Assembly: GCF_000235745.1 (NCBI RefSeq)
Contig: NZ_AGSX01000180.1
Location: 1 to 53,122, forward strand
Direction of reading: 5' to 3'
Source of the DNA: Stutzerimonas stutzeri SDM-LAC
GTDB lineage: Bacteria; Pseudomonadota; Gammaproteobacteria; Pseudomonadales; Pseudomonadaceae
Length of the DNA stretch: 53,122 nucleotides
The notes under the pieces: generated by a model
Databases searched by the model: none
What the model was told of the DNA's origin: nothing
The model's input: only the letters and a program-made list of their open reading frames with translations
Shown: positions 45,865 through 53,122 of the stretch, piece after piece
How the letters are laid out: each line of letters starts with the position of its first letter
How positions within the stretch are numbered: the first letter of the stretch is position 1
Made by a program: the position numbers and the translations under genes

Positions 45865-45896
45865 AGAGGCTGCCCGCTCACGCGCGCGGCCTCTTT
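45865..45896 (+). terminator. Terminator after tsf
   Basis: AGAGGC/GCCTCT enclosing a GC-rich loop, followed by three T. It is 22 bases after the tsf stop. Confidence 0.55.
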
Positions 45897-45961
45897 GTCG
45901 GATTGGAGGGGCGGAATGTTTTTCGCCAATGCGACAGTCATCGCTTGGCACCAATGTGATA

Positions 45962-45991
45962 CTGCGCTGTCATAGCGCAGACATTTTTTCG
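45962..45991 (+). terminator. Second hairpin between tsf and pyrH
   Basis: CTGCGCT/AGCGCAG, 7 bp perfect, loop GTCAT, then ACATTTTTTC. It fully separates tsf from pyrH. A possible -10 (TACAAT, about 30 bases before the pyrH start) may mark a separate pyrH promoter. Confidence 0.65.
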
Positions 45992-46038
45992 GCTGCAGGC
46001 CAGCCTAGTCATACAATGCCGCAGGAGAGACAACGCCA

Positions 46039-46782
46039 ATGGCTCAGCAGATGAGTGCACGCAATCCTCGCTATAAACGCATTCTGCTCAAATTAAGCGG
46101 CGAAGCCCTGATGGGTTCGGAGGACTTTGGCATCGATCCCAAGGTGCTCGATCGTATGGCCTTGGAAGTTGGGCAACTGGTGGGCATAGGCGTAGAGGTT
46201 GGTCTCGTCATCGGCGGTGGCAATCTCTTCCGTGGTGCGGCTCTGTCTGCCGCCGGCATGGATCGGGTAACGGGCGACCATATGGGCATGCTCGCTACCG
46301 TCATGAACTCCTTGGCCATGCGGGACGCCTTGGAGCGCTCGAATATCCCAGCATTGGTCATGTCGGCGATTTCGATGGTCGGGGTCACTGATCATTACGA
46401 CCGTCGCAAGGCGATGCGTCACCTGAAGAGCGGCGAAGTGGTGATCTTCTCGGCCGGCACCGGCAACCCGTTCTTCACTACCGATTCGGCTGCGTGCCTG
46501 CGCGCCATCGAGATTCATGCTGACGTCGTGCTCAAGGCCACCAAGGTTGATGGTGTTTATACGGCCGATCCGTTCAAGGATCCGAATGCCGAAAAGTTCG
46601 AGCAGCTGACTTATGATGATGTGCTTGATCGCAAGCTGGGCGTCATGGATTTGACCGCCATCTGCCTGTGTCGCGACCACAACATGCCGCTTCGGGTGTT
46701 CAACATGAACAAGCCCGGCGCCCTGCTCAATATCGTGCTTGGCGGCGCTGAAGGAACTCTGATCGAGGAACAGAACCAATGA
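46039..46782 (+). CDS. pyrH: UMP kinase
   Basis: 247 residues, amino-acid-kinase fold. [51 protein letters not shown] and [10 protein letters not shown] are the PyrH blocks. It phosphorylates UMP to UDP and is a hexamer regulated by GTP and UTP. CAGGAGAGAC precedes the ATG. The frr start overlaps its end by 4 bases. Confidence 0.98.
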   Translation: MAQQMSARNPRYKRILLKLSGEALMGSEDFGIDPKVLDRMALEVGQLVGIGVEVGLVIGGGNLFRGAALSAAGMDRVTGDHMGMLATVMNSLAMRDALERSNIPALVMSAISMVGVTDHYDRRKAMRHLKSGEVVIFSAGTGNPFFTTDSAACLRAIEIHADVVLKATKVDGVYTADPFKDPNAEKFEQLTYDDVLDRKLGVMDLTAICLCRDHNMPLRVFNMNKPGALLNIVLGGAEGTLIEEQNQ

Positions 46783-47336
46783 TCAACGAGATCAAGCAAG
46801 ACGCTCAAGAGCGCATGAAGAAGACCCTGGAATCCCTGGCGCACGCGTTCGCCAAAATTCGTACCGGTCGTGCTCATCCGAGTATTCTCGACAGTGTGAT
46901 GGTGTCGTATTACGGCAGCGACACTCCGCTGCGCCAGATTGCCAACGTGGTCGCCGAGGACTCGCGCACCCTGGCCTTGACAGTGTTCGACAAGGGCATG
47001 ATTCAGGCCGTGGAAAAAGCCATTATGACGTCCGATCTGGGCTTGAACCCGGCCACCGCTGGAACCACCATCCGCGTACCAATGCCAGCGCTGACCGAGG
47101 AAACACGCAAGGGCTACACCAAGCAGGCCCGTGCCGAGGCTGAAAACGCGCGTGTTGCGGTGCGTAACATCCGTCGTGATGCGATTGCGCAGCTCAAGGA
47201 TCTGGTCAAGGAGAAGGAAATCAGCGAAGACGAGGAACGACGCGGTCAAGACGACGTTCAAAAGCTGACCGACAAGTACGTTGCGGAAATTGACAAGGCG
47301 CTTGAAGGTAAGGAAAACGACCTGATGGCGGTTTGA
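46779..47336 (+). CDS. frr: Ribosome recycling factor
   Basis: 185 residues. [26 protein letters not shown] and the conserved [12 protein letters not shown] helix are typical RRF. It acts with EF-G to split post-termination ribosomes. It overlaps pyrH by 4 bases. The 158 bases after it hold a small hairpin at 47346-47364 but no gene. Confidence 0.97.
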   Translation: MINEIKQDAQERMKKTLESLAHAFAKIRTGRAHPSILDSVMVSYYGSDTPLRQIANVVAEDSRTLALTVFDKGMIQAVEKAIMTSDLGLNPATAGTTIRVPMPALTEETRKGYTKQARAEAENARVAVRNIRRDAIAQLKDLVKEKEISEDEERRGQDDVQKLTDKYVAEIDKALEGKENDLMAV

Positions 47337-47494
47337 TGTCGCTGTACCGGACTTCGTCCGTACTGCACACGTCGGAGTGCGCCGAGCCCGACAGGTTCGT
47401 GGCGCGAGGGGCTAATCAGTCGTATCCCCGGAAATTGCCATCGGCGGTTTCTCCCATTGTTCGCAGCGTGATTGAGCGCAGGTAGAGTCGTTTC

Positions 47495-48256
47495 ATGGAT
47501 AAGGTCAGGCAGATTGCCGGACGGAATGTACCCCGTCATGTCGCAATCATCATGGATGGTAACAATCGCTGGGCAAAGCGGCGTCTCTTGCCTGGCGTGG
47601 CTGGACACAAGGCGGGTGTCGATGCGGTGCGAGCTGTCATCGAGGTCTGTGCCGAGGCGGGCGTAGAGGTGTTGACGCTGTTCGCGTTCTCCAGTGAGAA
47701 CTGGCAGAGGCCGGCCGAGGAGGTCGGTGCGTTGATGGAGTTGTTCCTGACCGCGCTGCGTCGGGAGGCGCGTAAGCTCAACGAGAACGGCATCAGCTTG
47801 CGAATCATCGGTGATCGTTCGCGCTTTCATCCGGAGTTGCAGGCTGCGATGCTCAATGCCGAGGAGATGACTGCGGGGTCCGGCCGTTTCGTGCTTCAGG
47901 TTGCGGCCAACTATGGTGGCCAGTGGGATATTGCCCAGGCGGCACAGCGGTTGGCCCGCGAAGCGCAGCAGGGCCGTCTCAATCCAGACGAGGTGACTCC
48001 CGCAGTCTTTCAGCGCTATCTGACAACCGGCGACATGCCTCTGCCGGACCTCTGTATTCGCACCGGAGGTGAGCGACGCATCAGCAATTTCCTGCTGTGG
48101 CAGCTGGCCTATGCCGAGCTGTATTTCTCAGACCTGTTCTGGCCCGATTTCAAGCACGACGCAATGCGTACAGCGTTGGCCGATTTCGCCAAACGCCAAC
48201 GACGTTTCGGCAAGACCGGTGATCAGGTGGCAATGGAGGTTCGAGCTGAATGTTGA
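47495..48256 (+). CDS. uppS: Undecaprenyl diphosphate synthase
   Basis: 253 residues, cis-prenyltransferase. HVAIIMDGNNRWAKRR has the catalytic Asp21, FAFSSENWQRP and RTGGERRISNFLLWQLAYAELYF the substrate and metal sites. It makes the C55 lipid carrier for murein and O-antigen. cdsA starts 7 bases inside its end. Confidence 0.97.
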   Translation: MDKVRQIAGRNVPRHVAIIMDGNNRWAKRRLLPGVAGHKAGVDAVRAVIEVCAEAGVEVLTLFAFSSENWQRPAEEVGALMELFLTALRREARKLNENGISLRIIGDRSRFHPELQAAMLNAEEMTAGSGRFVLQVAANYGGQWDIAQAAQRLAREAQQGRLNPDEVTPAVFQRYLTTGDMPLPDLCIRTGGERRISNFLLWQLAYAELYFSDLFWPDFKHDAMRTALADFAKRQRRFGKTGDQVAMEVRAEC

Positions 48257-49065
48257 AGCTTCGCATCATCACCGCAGCCATTCTTCTTCCGATCGCACTG
48301 ATTGGTTTTTTTCTTCTCGACGGTCTCGCTTTCGCCTTATTCATAGGCGTCGTCGTCGTACTGGGTGGTTGGGAGTGGGCGCGCCTGGCCGGCTTTGAGG
48401 CTCAACCAGTCCGGGTGTTTTACGCGATGGCTGTCGGCCTGCTGCTTGCCGGGCTCTACATGTCGCCGTCCCTGGCGCCCTGGTTGCTTGCGCTCAGCGT
48501 CGTCTGGTGGTTGGCTGCGACGGCTCTGGTGCTCAGTTATCCCCGAAGTCAGCGACATTGGGGCGGGCGTGCCGGCAGCCTGCTTATTGGTTTATTGATT
48601 CTGTTGCCCGCCTGGCAGGGCCTGGTTTTGCTCAAACAGTGGCCGCAGGGTAATTGGTTGATCGTTGCGGTGATGGTCCTGGTCTGGGGGGCTGATATCG
48701 GTGCCTATGCGGCGGGCAAGACCTTTGGTCGTCGCAAGCTCGCTCCGCAGGTCAGCCCAGGCAAAAGCTGGGAGGGAATGATTGGCGGCTTGATTACCAG
48801 CCTGCTAATCGCATTGTTTGTTGGGCTTTACCAGTCCTGGTCTGCACGTGAGCTGGTGCTCGCTCTGTTGGGGGCGGCTCTGGTGGTGGTCATTTCTGTG
48901 GTGGGCGATCTGACCGAAAGCATGTTCAAGCGCAGTTCGGGTATCAAGGACAGCAGTCAGCTGCTTCCCGGACACGGTGGCGTGATGGATCGTATCGACA
49001 GCTTGACCGCAGCGGTACCCGTGTTCACGGTCCTGTTGTGGCTTGCCGGCTGGGGTGCATGGTGA
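48250..49065 (+). CDS. cdsA: Phosphatidate cytidylyltransferase
   Basis: 271 residues with about eight helices. The signature [34 protein letters not shown] near the C-terminus is complete. It makes CDP-diacylglycerol from phosphatidate and CTP for all phospholipids. It overlaps uppS by 7 bases and dxr by 4. Confidence 0.97.
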   Translation: MLKLRIITAAILLPIALIGFFLLDGLAFALFIGVVVVLGGWEWARLAGFEAQPVRVFYAMAVGLLLAGLYMSPSLAPWLLALSVVWWLAATALVLSYPRSQRHWGGRAGSLLIGLLILLPAWQGLVLLKQWPQGNWLIVAVMVLVWGADIGAYAAGKTFGRRKLAPQVSPGKSWEGMIGGLITSLLIALFVGLYQSWSARELVLALLGAALVVVISVVGDLTESMFKRSSGIKDSSQLLPGHGGVMDRIDSLTAAVPVFTVLLWLAGWGAW

Positions 49066-50252
49066 GTGGCCCCTTGCAGGTAACGGTTCTGGGCGCCACC
49101 GGCTCCATCGGTCTGAGCACGCTGGATGTCATCGCACGTCACCCCGAGCGTTACCAAGCCTTTGCGCTCACGGCATTCAGTCGCATTGTCGAATTGCGCG
49201 AGCTGTGCCGACTGCACCAGCCCCGCTATGCGGTTGTGGCCGACAGTGCCAGGGCCCGCGTTCTGCAAGATCAACTCGACAGCGACGGTGTCAAGACGCG
49301 CGTGCTGGTAGGTGAGGGTGGCCTAAGCGAAGTTGCAGCGCATCCCGAGGTCGACGTCGTCATGGCGGCAATTGTGGGTGCGGCCGGTTTGCGCCCGACG
49401 CTCTCGGCGGTCCAGGCCGGCAAGCGGGTGCTTTTGGCGAACAAGGAAGCACTGGTCATGTCCGGCGCGCTGTTCATGCAGGCGCTACATGACAGCGAGG
49501 CGGTGCTGCTGCCCATCGACAGCGAACACAACGCCATATTCCAATGTCTGCCGGGCAATTATGCCGAGGGCCTGCGCCGCGTAGGCGTAAGGCGGATTTT
49601 GCTCACCGCGTCCGGTGGGCCGTTCCGCCAGCTTCCTCTCGATCAGCTCGCTGCCGTGACAGCAGAGCAGGCCTGTGCTCACCCGAACTGGTCCATGGGC
49701 CGCAAGATTTCGGTCGATTCGGCGAGCATGATGAACAAGGGGCTTGAGCTCATCGAAGCGTGTTGGCTGTTCGATGCGCGCCCGGAGCAGATCGAGGTTG
49801 TGATTCACCCGCAAAGCGTCATTCACTCGATGGTCGACTACGTCGATGGCTCGGTCCTGGCGCAACTGGGTAACCCGGACATGCGCACACCGATCGCCCA
49901 TGCACTGGCCTGGCCGGAACGAATCGACTCCGGCGTATCGGCCCTCGATCTGTTGCAGGTAGCCCGTCTGGATTTCGAGGCTCCCGACCAGCACAGATTT
50001 CCGTGTCTTCGGATTGCTCGACAGGCCGCCCAAGAGGGTGGGACGGCGCCCGCGATGCTCAATGCCGCAAATGAGGTGGCGGTGGATGCTTTCCTCAATG
50101 GCCGCATTCGCTTCACGGAAATCGCGAGTATCATCGAGGACGTGCTCAGTCAGGAAGCGTCGGTTCCAGCTCGCTGCCTGGCAGATGTGCTTGCTGCCGA
50201 TGCACAGGCTCGCGGGCTCGCTTCGCGCTGGCTGCAACGTCGCGAGCGGTAG
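49062..50252 (+). CDS. dxr: 1-deoxy-D-xylulose 5-phosphate reductoisomerase
   Basis: 396 residues from the GTG at 49062, which overlaps the cdsA stop (GTGA) and gives the family start [20 protein letters not shown]; an ATG at 49059 is an alternative with poorer spacing. NADPH-binding [28 protein letters not shown] and [16 protein letters not shown] are intact. It is the second step of the non-mevalonate isoprenoid pathway, feeding UppS. Confidence 0.96.
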   Translation: MSGPLQVTVLGATGSIGLSTLDVIARHPERYQAFALTAFSRIVELRELCRLHQPRYAVVADSARARVLQDQLDSDGVKTRVLVGEGGLSEVAAHPEVDVVMAAIVGAAGLRPTLSAVQAGKRVLLANKEALVMSGALFMQALHDSEAVLLPIDSEHNAIFQCLPGNYAEGLRRVGVRRILLTASGGPFRQLPLDQLAAVTAEQACAHPNWSMGRKISVDSASMMNKGLELIEACWLFDARPEQIEVVIHPQSVIHSMVDYVDGSVLAQLGNPDMRTPIAHALAWPERIDSGVSALDLLQVARLDFEAPDQHRFPCLRIARQAAQEGGTAPAMLNAANEVAVDAFLNGRIRFTEIASIIEDVLSQEASVPARCLADVLAADAQARGLASRWLQRRER

Positions 50253-50336
50253 TGCTAAAAGTCCCAACTTGGCTGTAGCGCTCCGGCATTGATCTGAGTC
50301 GCAGGCTTTTAAAAGACCTTTCGAGGCAGAGGAAAT

Positions 50337-51689
50337 ATGGGCGCGCTGTACATGATTATCGGCACCCTGGTGGCGCTGGGTGTACTGGTAACCTTCCACG
50401 AGTTCGGGCATTTCTGGGTGGCGCGGCGTTGCGGCGTCAAGGTTCTGCGTTTCTCGGTAGGTTTCGGTCGGCCTCTGTTGCGCTGGCATGACCGTCAAGG
50501 CACCGAATTCGTTCTCGCGGCTATCCCACTTGGCGGCTACGTCAAGATGCTCGATGAGCGCGAGGGTGACGTGCCGACTGCCCTGTTGGGGCAAGCCTTC
50601 AATCGCAAGAGTGTTAAGCAGCGCTTCGCCATTGTATCGGCTGGGCCTTTAGCCAACTTCCTGCTTGCCCTGGTGTTCTTCTGGGCGCTGGCAATGCTGG
50701 GGACCGAACAGGTGCGGCCGGTAGTTGGGGCTGTAGAGGCTGGCAGCCTTGCTGAGCGAGCCGGGCTGATGGCTGGGCAGGAAATTGTCGAAATCAACGG
50801 CAAGCCAACGGCTGGTTGGGCAGAGGTGAATCTGCAACTGATCAGGCGGCTTGGTGAAAGCGGCTCGTTAGAGCTGTTGGTGCGCGGCGTTGATGGCGAT
50901 CAGCCGCAGCGGTTGCAGTTGGAACTGAAGGATTGGCTGAAAGGCGCCGAGGACCCGGATCCGATCGGCTCACTGGGTATTCGTCCCTGGCGTCCGGAAG
51001 TTGCCCCGGTGGTCGCTCAGCTGGATCCCGAAGGGCCCGCACACGCGGCCGGTGTGCTGATTGGGGATCGCCTGGTCGGCCTTGATGGCAAGGCGCTTAC
51101 CGAATGGCAAGACGTAATAGATCGAGTCAAACCGCTGGGTGGACAGGCTGTTTTGCTGCAGGTCGAGCGTAACGGTGATCAGATTGAGCTGCCGCTGACG
51201 CTGGCCGAGCGTGGCGAAGGGGGCACGCGGCGGGGTTATCTCGGTGCGGGCGTTGCGGGCGGGGAATGGCCGCCTGAGATGCTGCGGCAGGTCAGTCACG
51301 GCCCTGTCGAAGCGGTCGGGGAAGGGCTCCGTCGCACATGGACAATGAGCGTTCTGACGCTGGATTCGCTTAAGAAAATGCTCTTCGGGGAGCTCTCGGT
51401 AAAAAACTTGAGCGGTCCGATAACCATTGCTAAAGTGGCGGGCGCTTCTGCACAGTCCGGCGTGGGCGACTTTCTGAACTTCCTCGCCTACCTGAGCATA
51501 AGTCTTGGGGTACTCAATCTATTGCCTATCCCCGTCCTGGATGGAGGGCATTTGCTCTTCTACCTGGTCGAGTGGGTCCGTGGACGTCCCTTGTCGGACA
51601 GGGTCCAGGGCTGGGGAGTACAGATCGGTATCAGCCTGGTTGTTGGGGTGATGCTGCTTGCGTTGGTCAACGACCTTGGCCGCCTTTAA
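50337..51689 (+). CDS. rseP: RIP metalloprotease RseP
   Basis: 450 residues, four helices. HEFGH (21-25) holds the zinc histidines, and LPIPVLDGGHLLFY near the C-terminus gives the third ligand Asp. Two PDZ domains lie between. It cuts the anti-sigma factor (MucA/RseA) within the membrane to release AlgU/sigma-E. GAGGCAGAGGAAAT precedes the ATG. bamA follows after 69 bases. Confidence 0.96.
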   Translation: MGALYMIIGTLVALGVLVTFHEFGHFWVARRCGVKVLRFSVGFGRPLLRWHDRQGTEFVLAAIPLGGYVKMLDEREGDVPTALLGQAFNRKSVKQRFAIVSAGPLANFLLALVFFWALAMLGTEQVRPVVGAVEAGSLAERAGLMAGQEIVEINGKPTAGWAEVNLQLIRRLGESGSLELLVRGVDGDQPQRLQLELKDWLKGAEDPDPIGSLGIRPWRPEVAPVVAQLDPEGPAHAAGVLIGDRLVGLDGKALTEWQDVIDRVKPLGGQAVLLQVERNGDQIELPLTLAERGEGGTRRGYLGAGVAGGEWPPEMLRQVSHGPVEAVGEGLRRTWTMSVLTLDSLKKMLFGELSVKNLSGPITIAKVAGASAQSGVGDFLNFLAYLSISLGVLNLLPIPVLDGGHLLFYLVEWVRGRPLSDRVQGWGVQIGISLVVGVMLLALVNDLGRL

Positions 51690-51758
51690 CCGCCATATAC
51701 CTTGATGTCGCCGCGCCAAGCGCAGGTTCAATTATCAGGTTTGAAAAGAAAGGACTTC

Positions 51759-53122
51759 ATGAAACGTCTGCTGCTACCTGCGGTGATTTCCGCACTGATG
51801 ATTGCCGAAGTTCACGCCGAGTCCTTCACTATTTCCGATATACGCGTCAATGGTCTGCAGCGCGTCTCAGCTGGCAGCGTATTTGGTGCATTGCCGCTGA
51901 ACGTTGGCCAGGCAACCGACGACAGTCGTCTGGTCGATGCAACCCGCGCGCTGTTTCGCACCGGCTTTTTCGAGGATATTCAACTTGGCCGTGAAGGCGA
52001 TGTACTGGTAATCAATGTGGTCGAGCGCCCGTCGATTTCCGGCATCGAGATCGATGGCAACAAGGCGATCAAGACCGAAGACCTGCTTTCCGGCCTGCAA
52101 CAGTCAGGTCTGGCGGAAGGTGAGATCTTTCAGCGCGCCACGCTTGAAGGTGTGCGCAACGAACTGCAGCGCCAATATGTTGCTCAGGGTCGCTACTCTG
52201 CCACGATCGAGACCGAGGTCGTCCCCCAGCCGCGCAACCGCGTCGCGCTGAAAATCAACATCAACGAAGGCTCCGTCGCGGCGATCAAACACATCAATGT
52301 CGTCGGCAATTCTGTCTTTCCGGATGAAGATCTCACCGATCTGTTCGAGCTGAAGACCAGCAACTGGTTGTCGTTCTTCCGCAACGACGACAAGTACGCG
52401 CGGGAGAAACTGTCCGGTGACCTTGAACGTTTGCGTTCTTACTACCTTGATCGCGGCTACATCAACATGGACATCACCTCCACCCAGGTGTCCATCACGC
52501 CCGATAAGAAAGACGTCTACATCACGGTAAACATCGCTGAAGGCGATCTTTATACCGTCAGCGACGTCAAGCTGAGCGGTGATTTGAAAGTGCCGCAGGA
52601 AGAGCTCCAGTCCTTGCTGTTGGCGAAGGAAGGGCAGGTTTTCTCGCGAAAGGTGATGACTACCACGTCAGAGCTGATCACGCGTCGCTTGGGTAATGAG
52701 GGTTACACCTTCGCCAACGTCAATGGCGTGCCGGAAACCAACGACGAGAACAACACTGTCTCGATCACTTTCGTCGTCGACCCGGGCAAGCGGGCCTACG
52801 TCAATCGCATTAACTTTCGCGGCAATACCAAGACTGAAGACGAAGTGTTGCGCCGCGAAATGCGCCAGATGGAAGGCGGCTGGGCCTCGACCTACCTGAT
52901 CGATCAGTCCAAGACCCGTTTGGAGCGCTTGGGATTCTTCAAGGAAGTAAACGTCGAAACCCCACAGGTGCCCGGTACCGATGACCAGATTGACGTCAAC
53001 TATAGCGTCGAAGAACAGCCTTCCGGTTCGATCATGGCGAGCATCGGCTTCGCGCAGAACGCTGGTCTGATTCTTGGCGGCTCGATCAGTCAGAACAACT
53101 TTCTCGGCACCGGTAATCGGGG
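51759..53122 (+). CDS. bamA: Outer membrane protein assembly factor BamA (5' part)
   Basis: The first 454 codons; the gene runs off the window end. A signal peptide (MKRLLLPAVISALMIAEVHA) is followed by five POTRA domains, for example FTISDIRVNGLQRVSAGSVF (POTRA1) and YVNRINFRGNTKTEDEVLRREM (POTRA5), then the start of the barrel (SGSIMASIGFAQNAGLILGG). It inserts beta-barrel proteins into the outer membrane. AAGGAC precedes the start. The order rseP-bamA is conserved. Confidence 0.96.
   Translation, partial: MKRLLLPAVISALMIAEVHAESFTISDIRVNGLQRVSAGSVFGALPLNVGQATDDSRLVDATRALFRTGFFEDIQLGREGDVLVINVVERPSISGIEIDGNKAIKTEDLLSGLQQSGLAEGEIFQRATLEGVRNELQRQYVAQGRYSATIETEVVPQPRNRVALKININEGSVAAIKHINVVGNSVFPDEDLTDLFELKTSNWLSFFRNDDKYAREKLSGDLERLRSYYLDRGYINMDITSTQVSITPDKKDVYITVNIAEGDLYTVSDVKLSGDLKVPQEELQSLLLAKEGQVFSRKVMTTTSELITRRLGNEGYTFANVNGVPETNDENNTVSITFVVDPGKRAYVNRINFRGNTKTEDEVLRREMRQMEGGWASTYLIDQSKTRLERLGFFKEVNVETPQVPGTDDQIDVNYSVEEQPSGSIMASIGFAQNAGLILGGSISQNNFLGTGNR

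Overview
The window looks like chromosomal DNA of a high-GC Pseudomonas-group gammaproteobacterium, most like Stutzerimonas (the former P. stutzeri group). This rests on protein resemblance and gene order: fdxA-mutS / pncC-recA-recX, finR / fpr, ychJ-DUF6231 / OmpA / dinG, a fused-AB Mrp (Sha/Mnh/Pha) antiporter, and glnD-map / rpsB-tsf-pyrH-frr-uppS-cdsA-dxr-rseP-bamA are all Pseudomonas arrangements. A Pseudomonas-type REP sequence supports it. I ran no search, so genus is an inference. Almost everything is core genome. I see no prophage, transposase, CRISPR array or complete mobile element.

Layout. (1) 1-9.3 kb: the 3' end of a tRNA, an OsmC-YcaO fusion protein, a convergent two-gene pair (Wzx-like flippase and polysaccharide pyruvyl transferase), YihY, and a tightly overlapping three-gene operon (GT4 glycosyltransferase, DUF2334 deacetylase-like protein, UPF0104/MprF-type membrane protein) that may make and flip a deacetylated glycolipid. 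(2) 9.4-15 kb: csbD-like stress protein, fdxA, mutS, pncC, and LexA-controlled recA-recX. (3) 15-24 kb: LOG-family nucleosidase-like protein, a beta-CASP metallo-hydrolase divergent from a diverged phosphoketolase with an Anr/FNR-like site between them, a small exported protein, TapT (DTW) tRNA-modification enzyme, a 148-bp-period tandem array of paired REP elements, a DMT transporter and the response regulator ErdR. (4) 24-34.5 kb: finR / fpr oxidative-stress pair, YchJ, DUF6231, OmpA-like lipoproteins, CopD-like protein, dinG with a LexA-like box, a serine hydrolase, pdxH and a glycine-zipper lipoprotein. (5) 34.5-40.2 kb: the six-gene Mrp-type Na+/H+ antiporter operon. (6) 40.3-53.1 kb: glnD and map facing away from rpsB-tsf, followed by pyrH-frr-uppS-cdsA-dxr-rseP and a bamA gene cut by the window edge.

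The last block joins translation (S2, EF-Ts, RRF), pyrimidine supply (UMP kinase) and envelope building (undecaprenyl-PP, CDP-DAG, isoprenoids, sigma-E signalling, outer-membrane protein assembly). Candidates for a second look are the REP-pair array that runs into the DMT transporter stop codon, the GT-deacetylase-flippase operon, the phosphoketolase-like enzyme with an altered thiamine-diphosphate motif beside an Anr-like site, the OsmC-YcaO fusion, and several long nested hairpin terminators. I did not find a clear new defence or mobile system.
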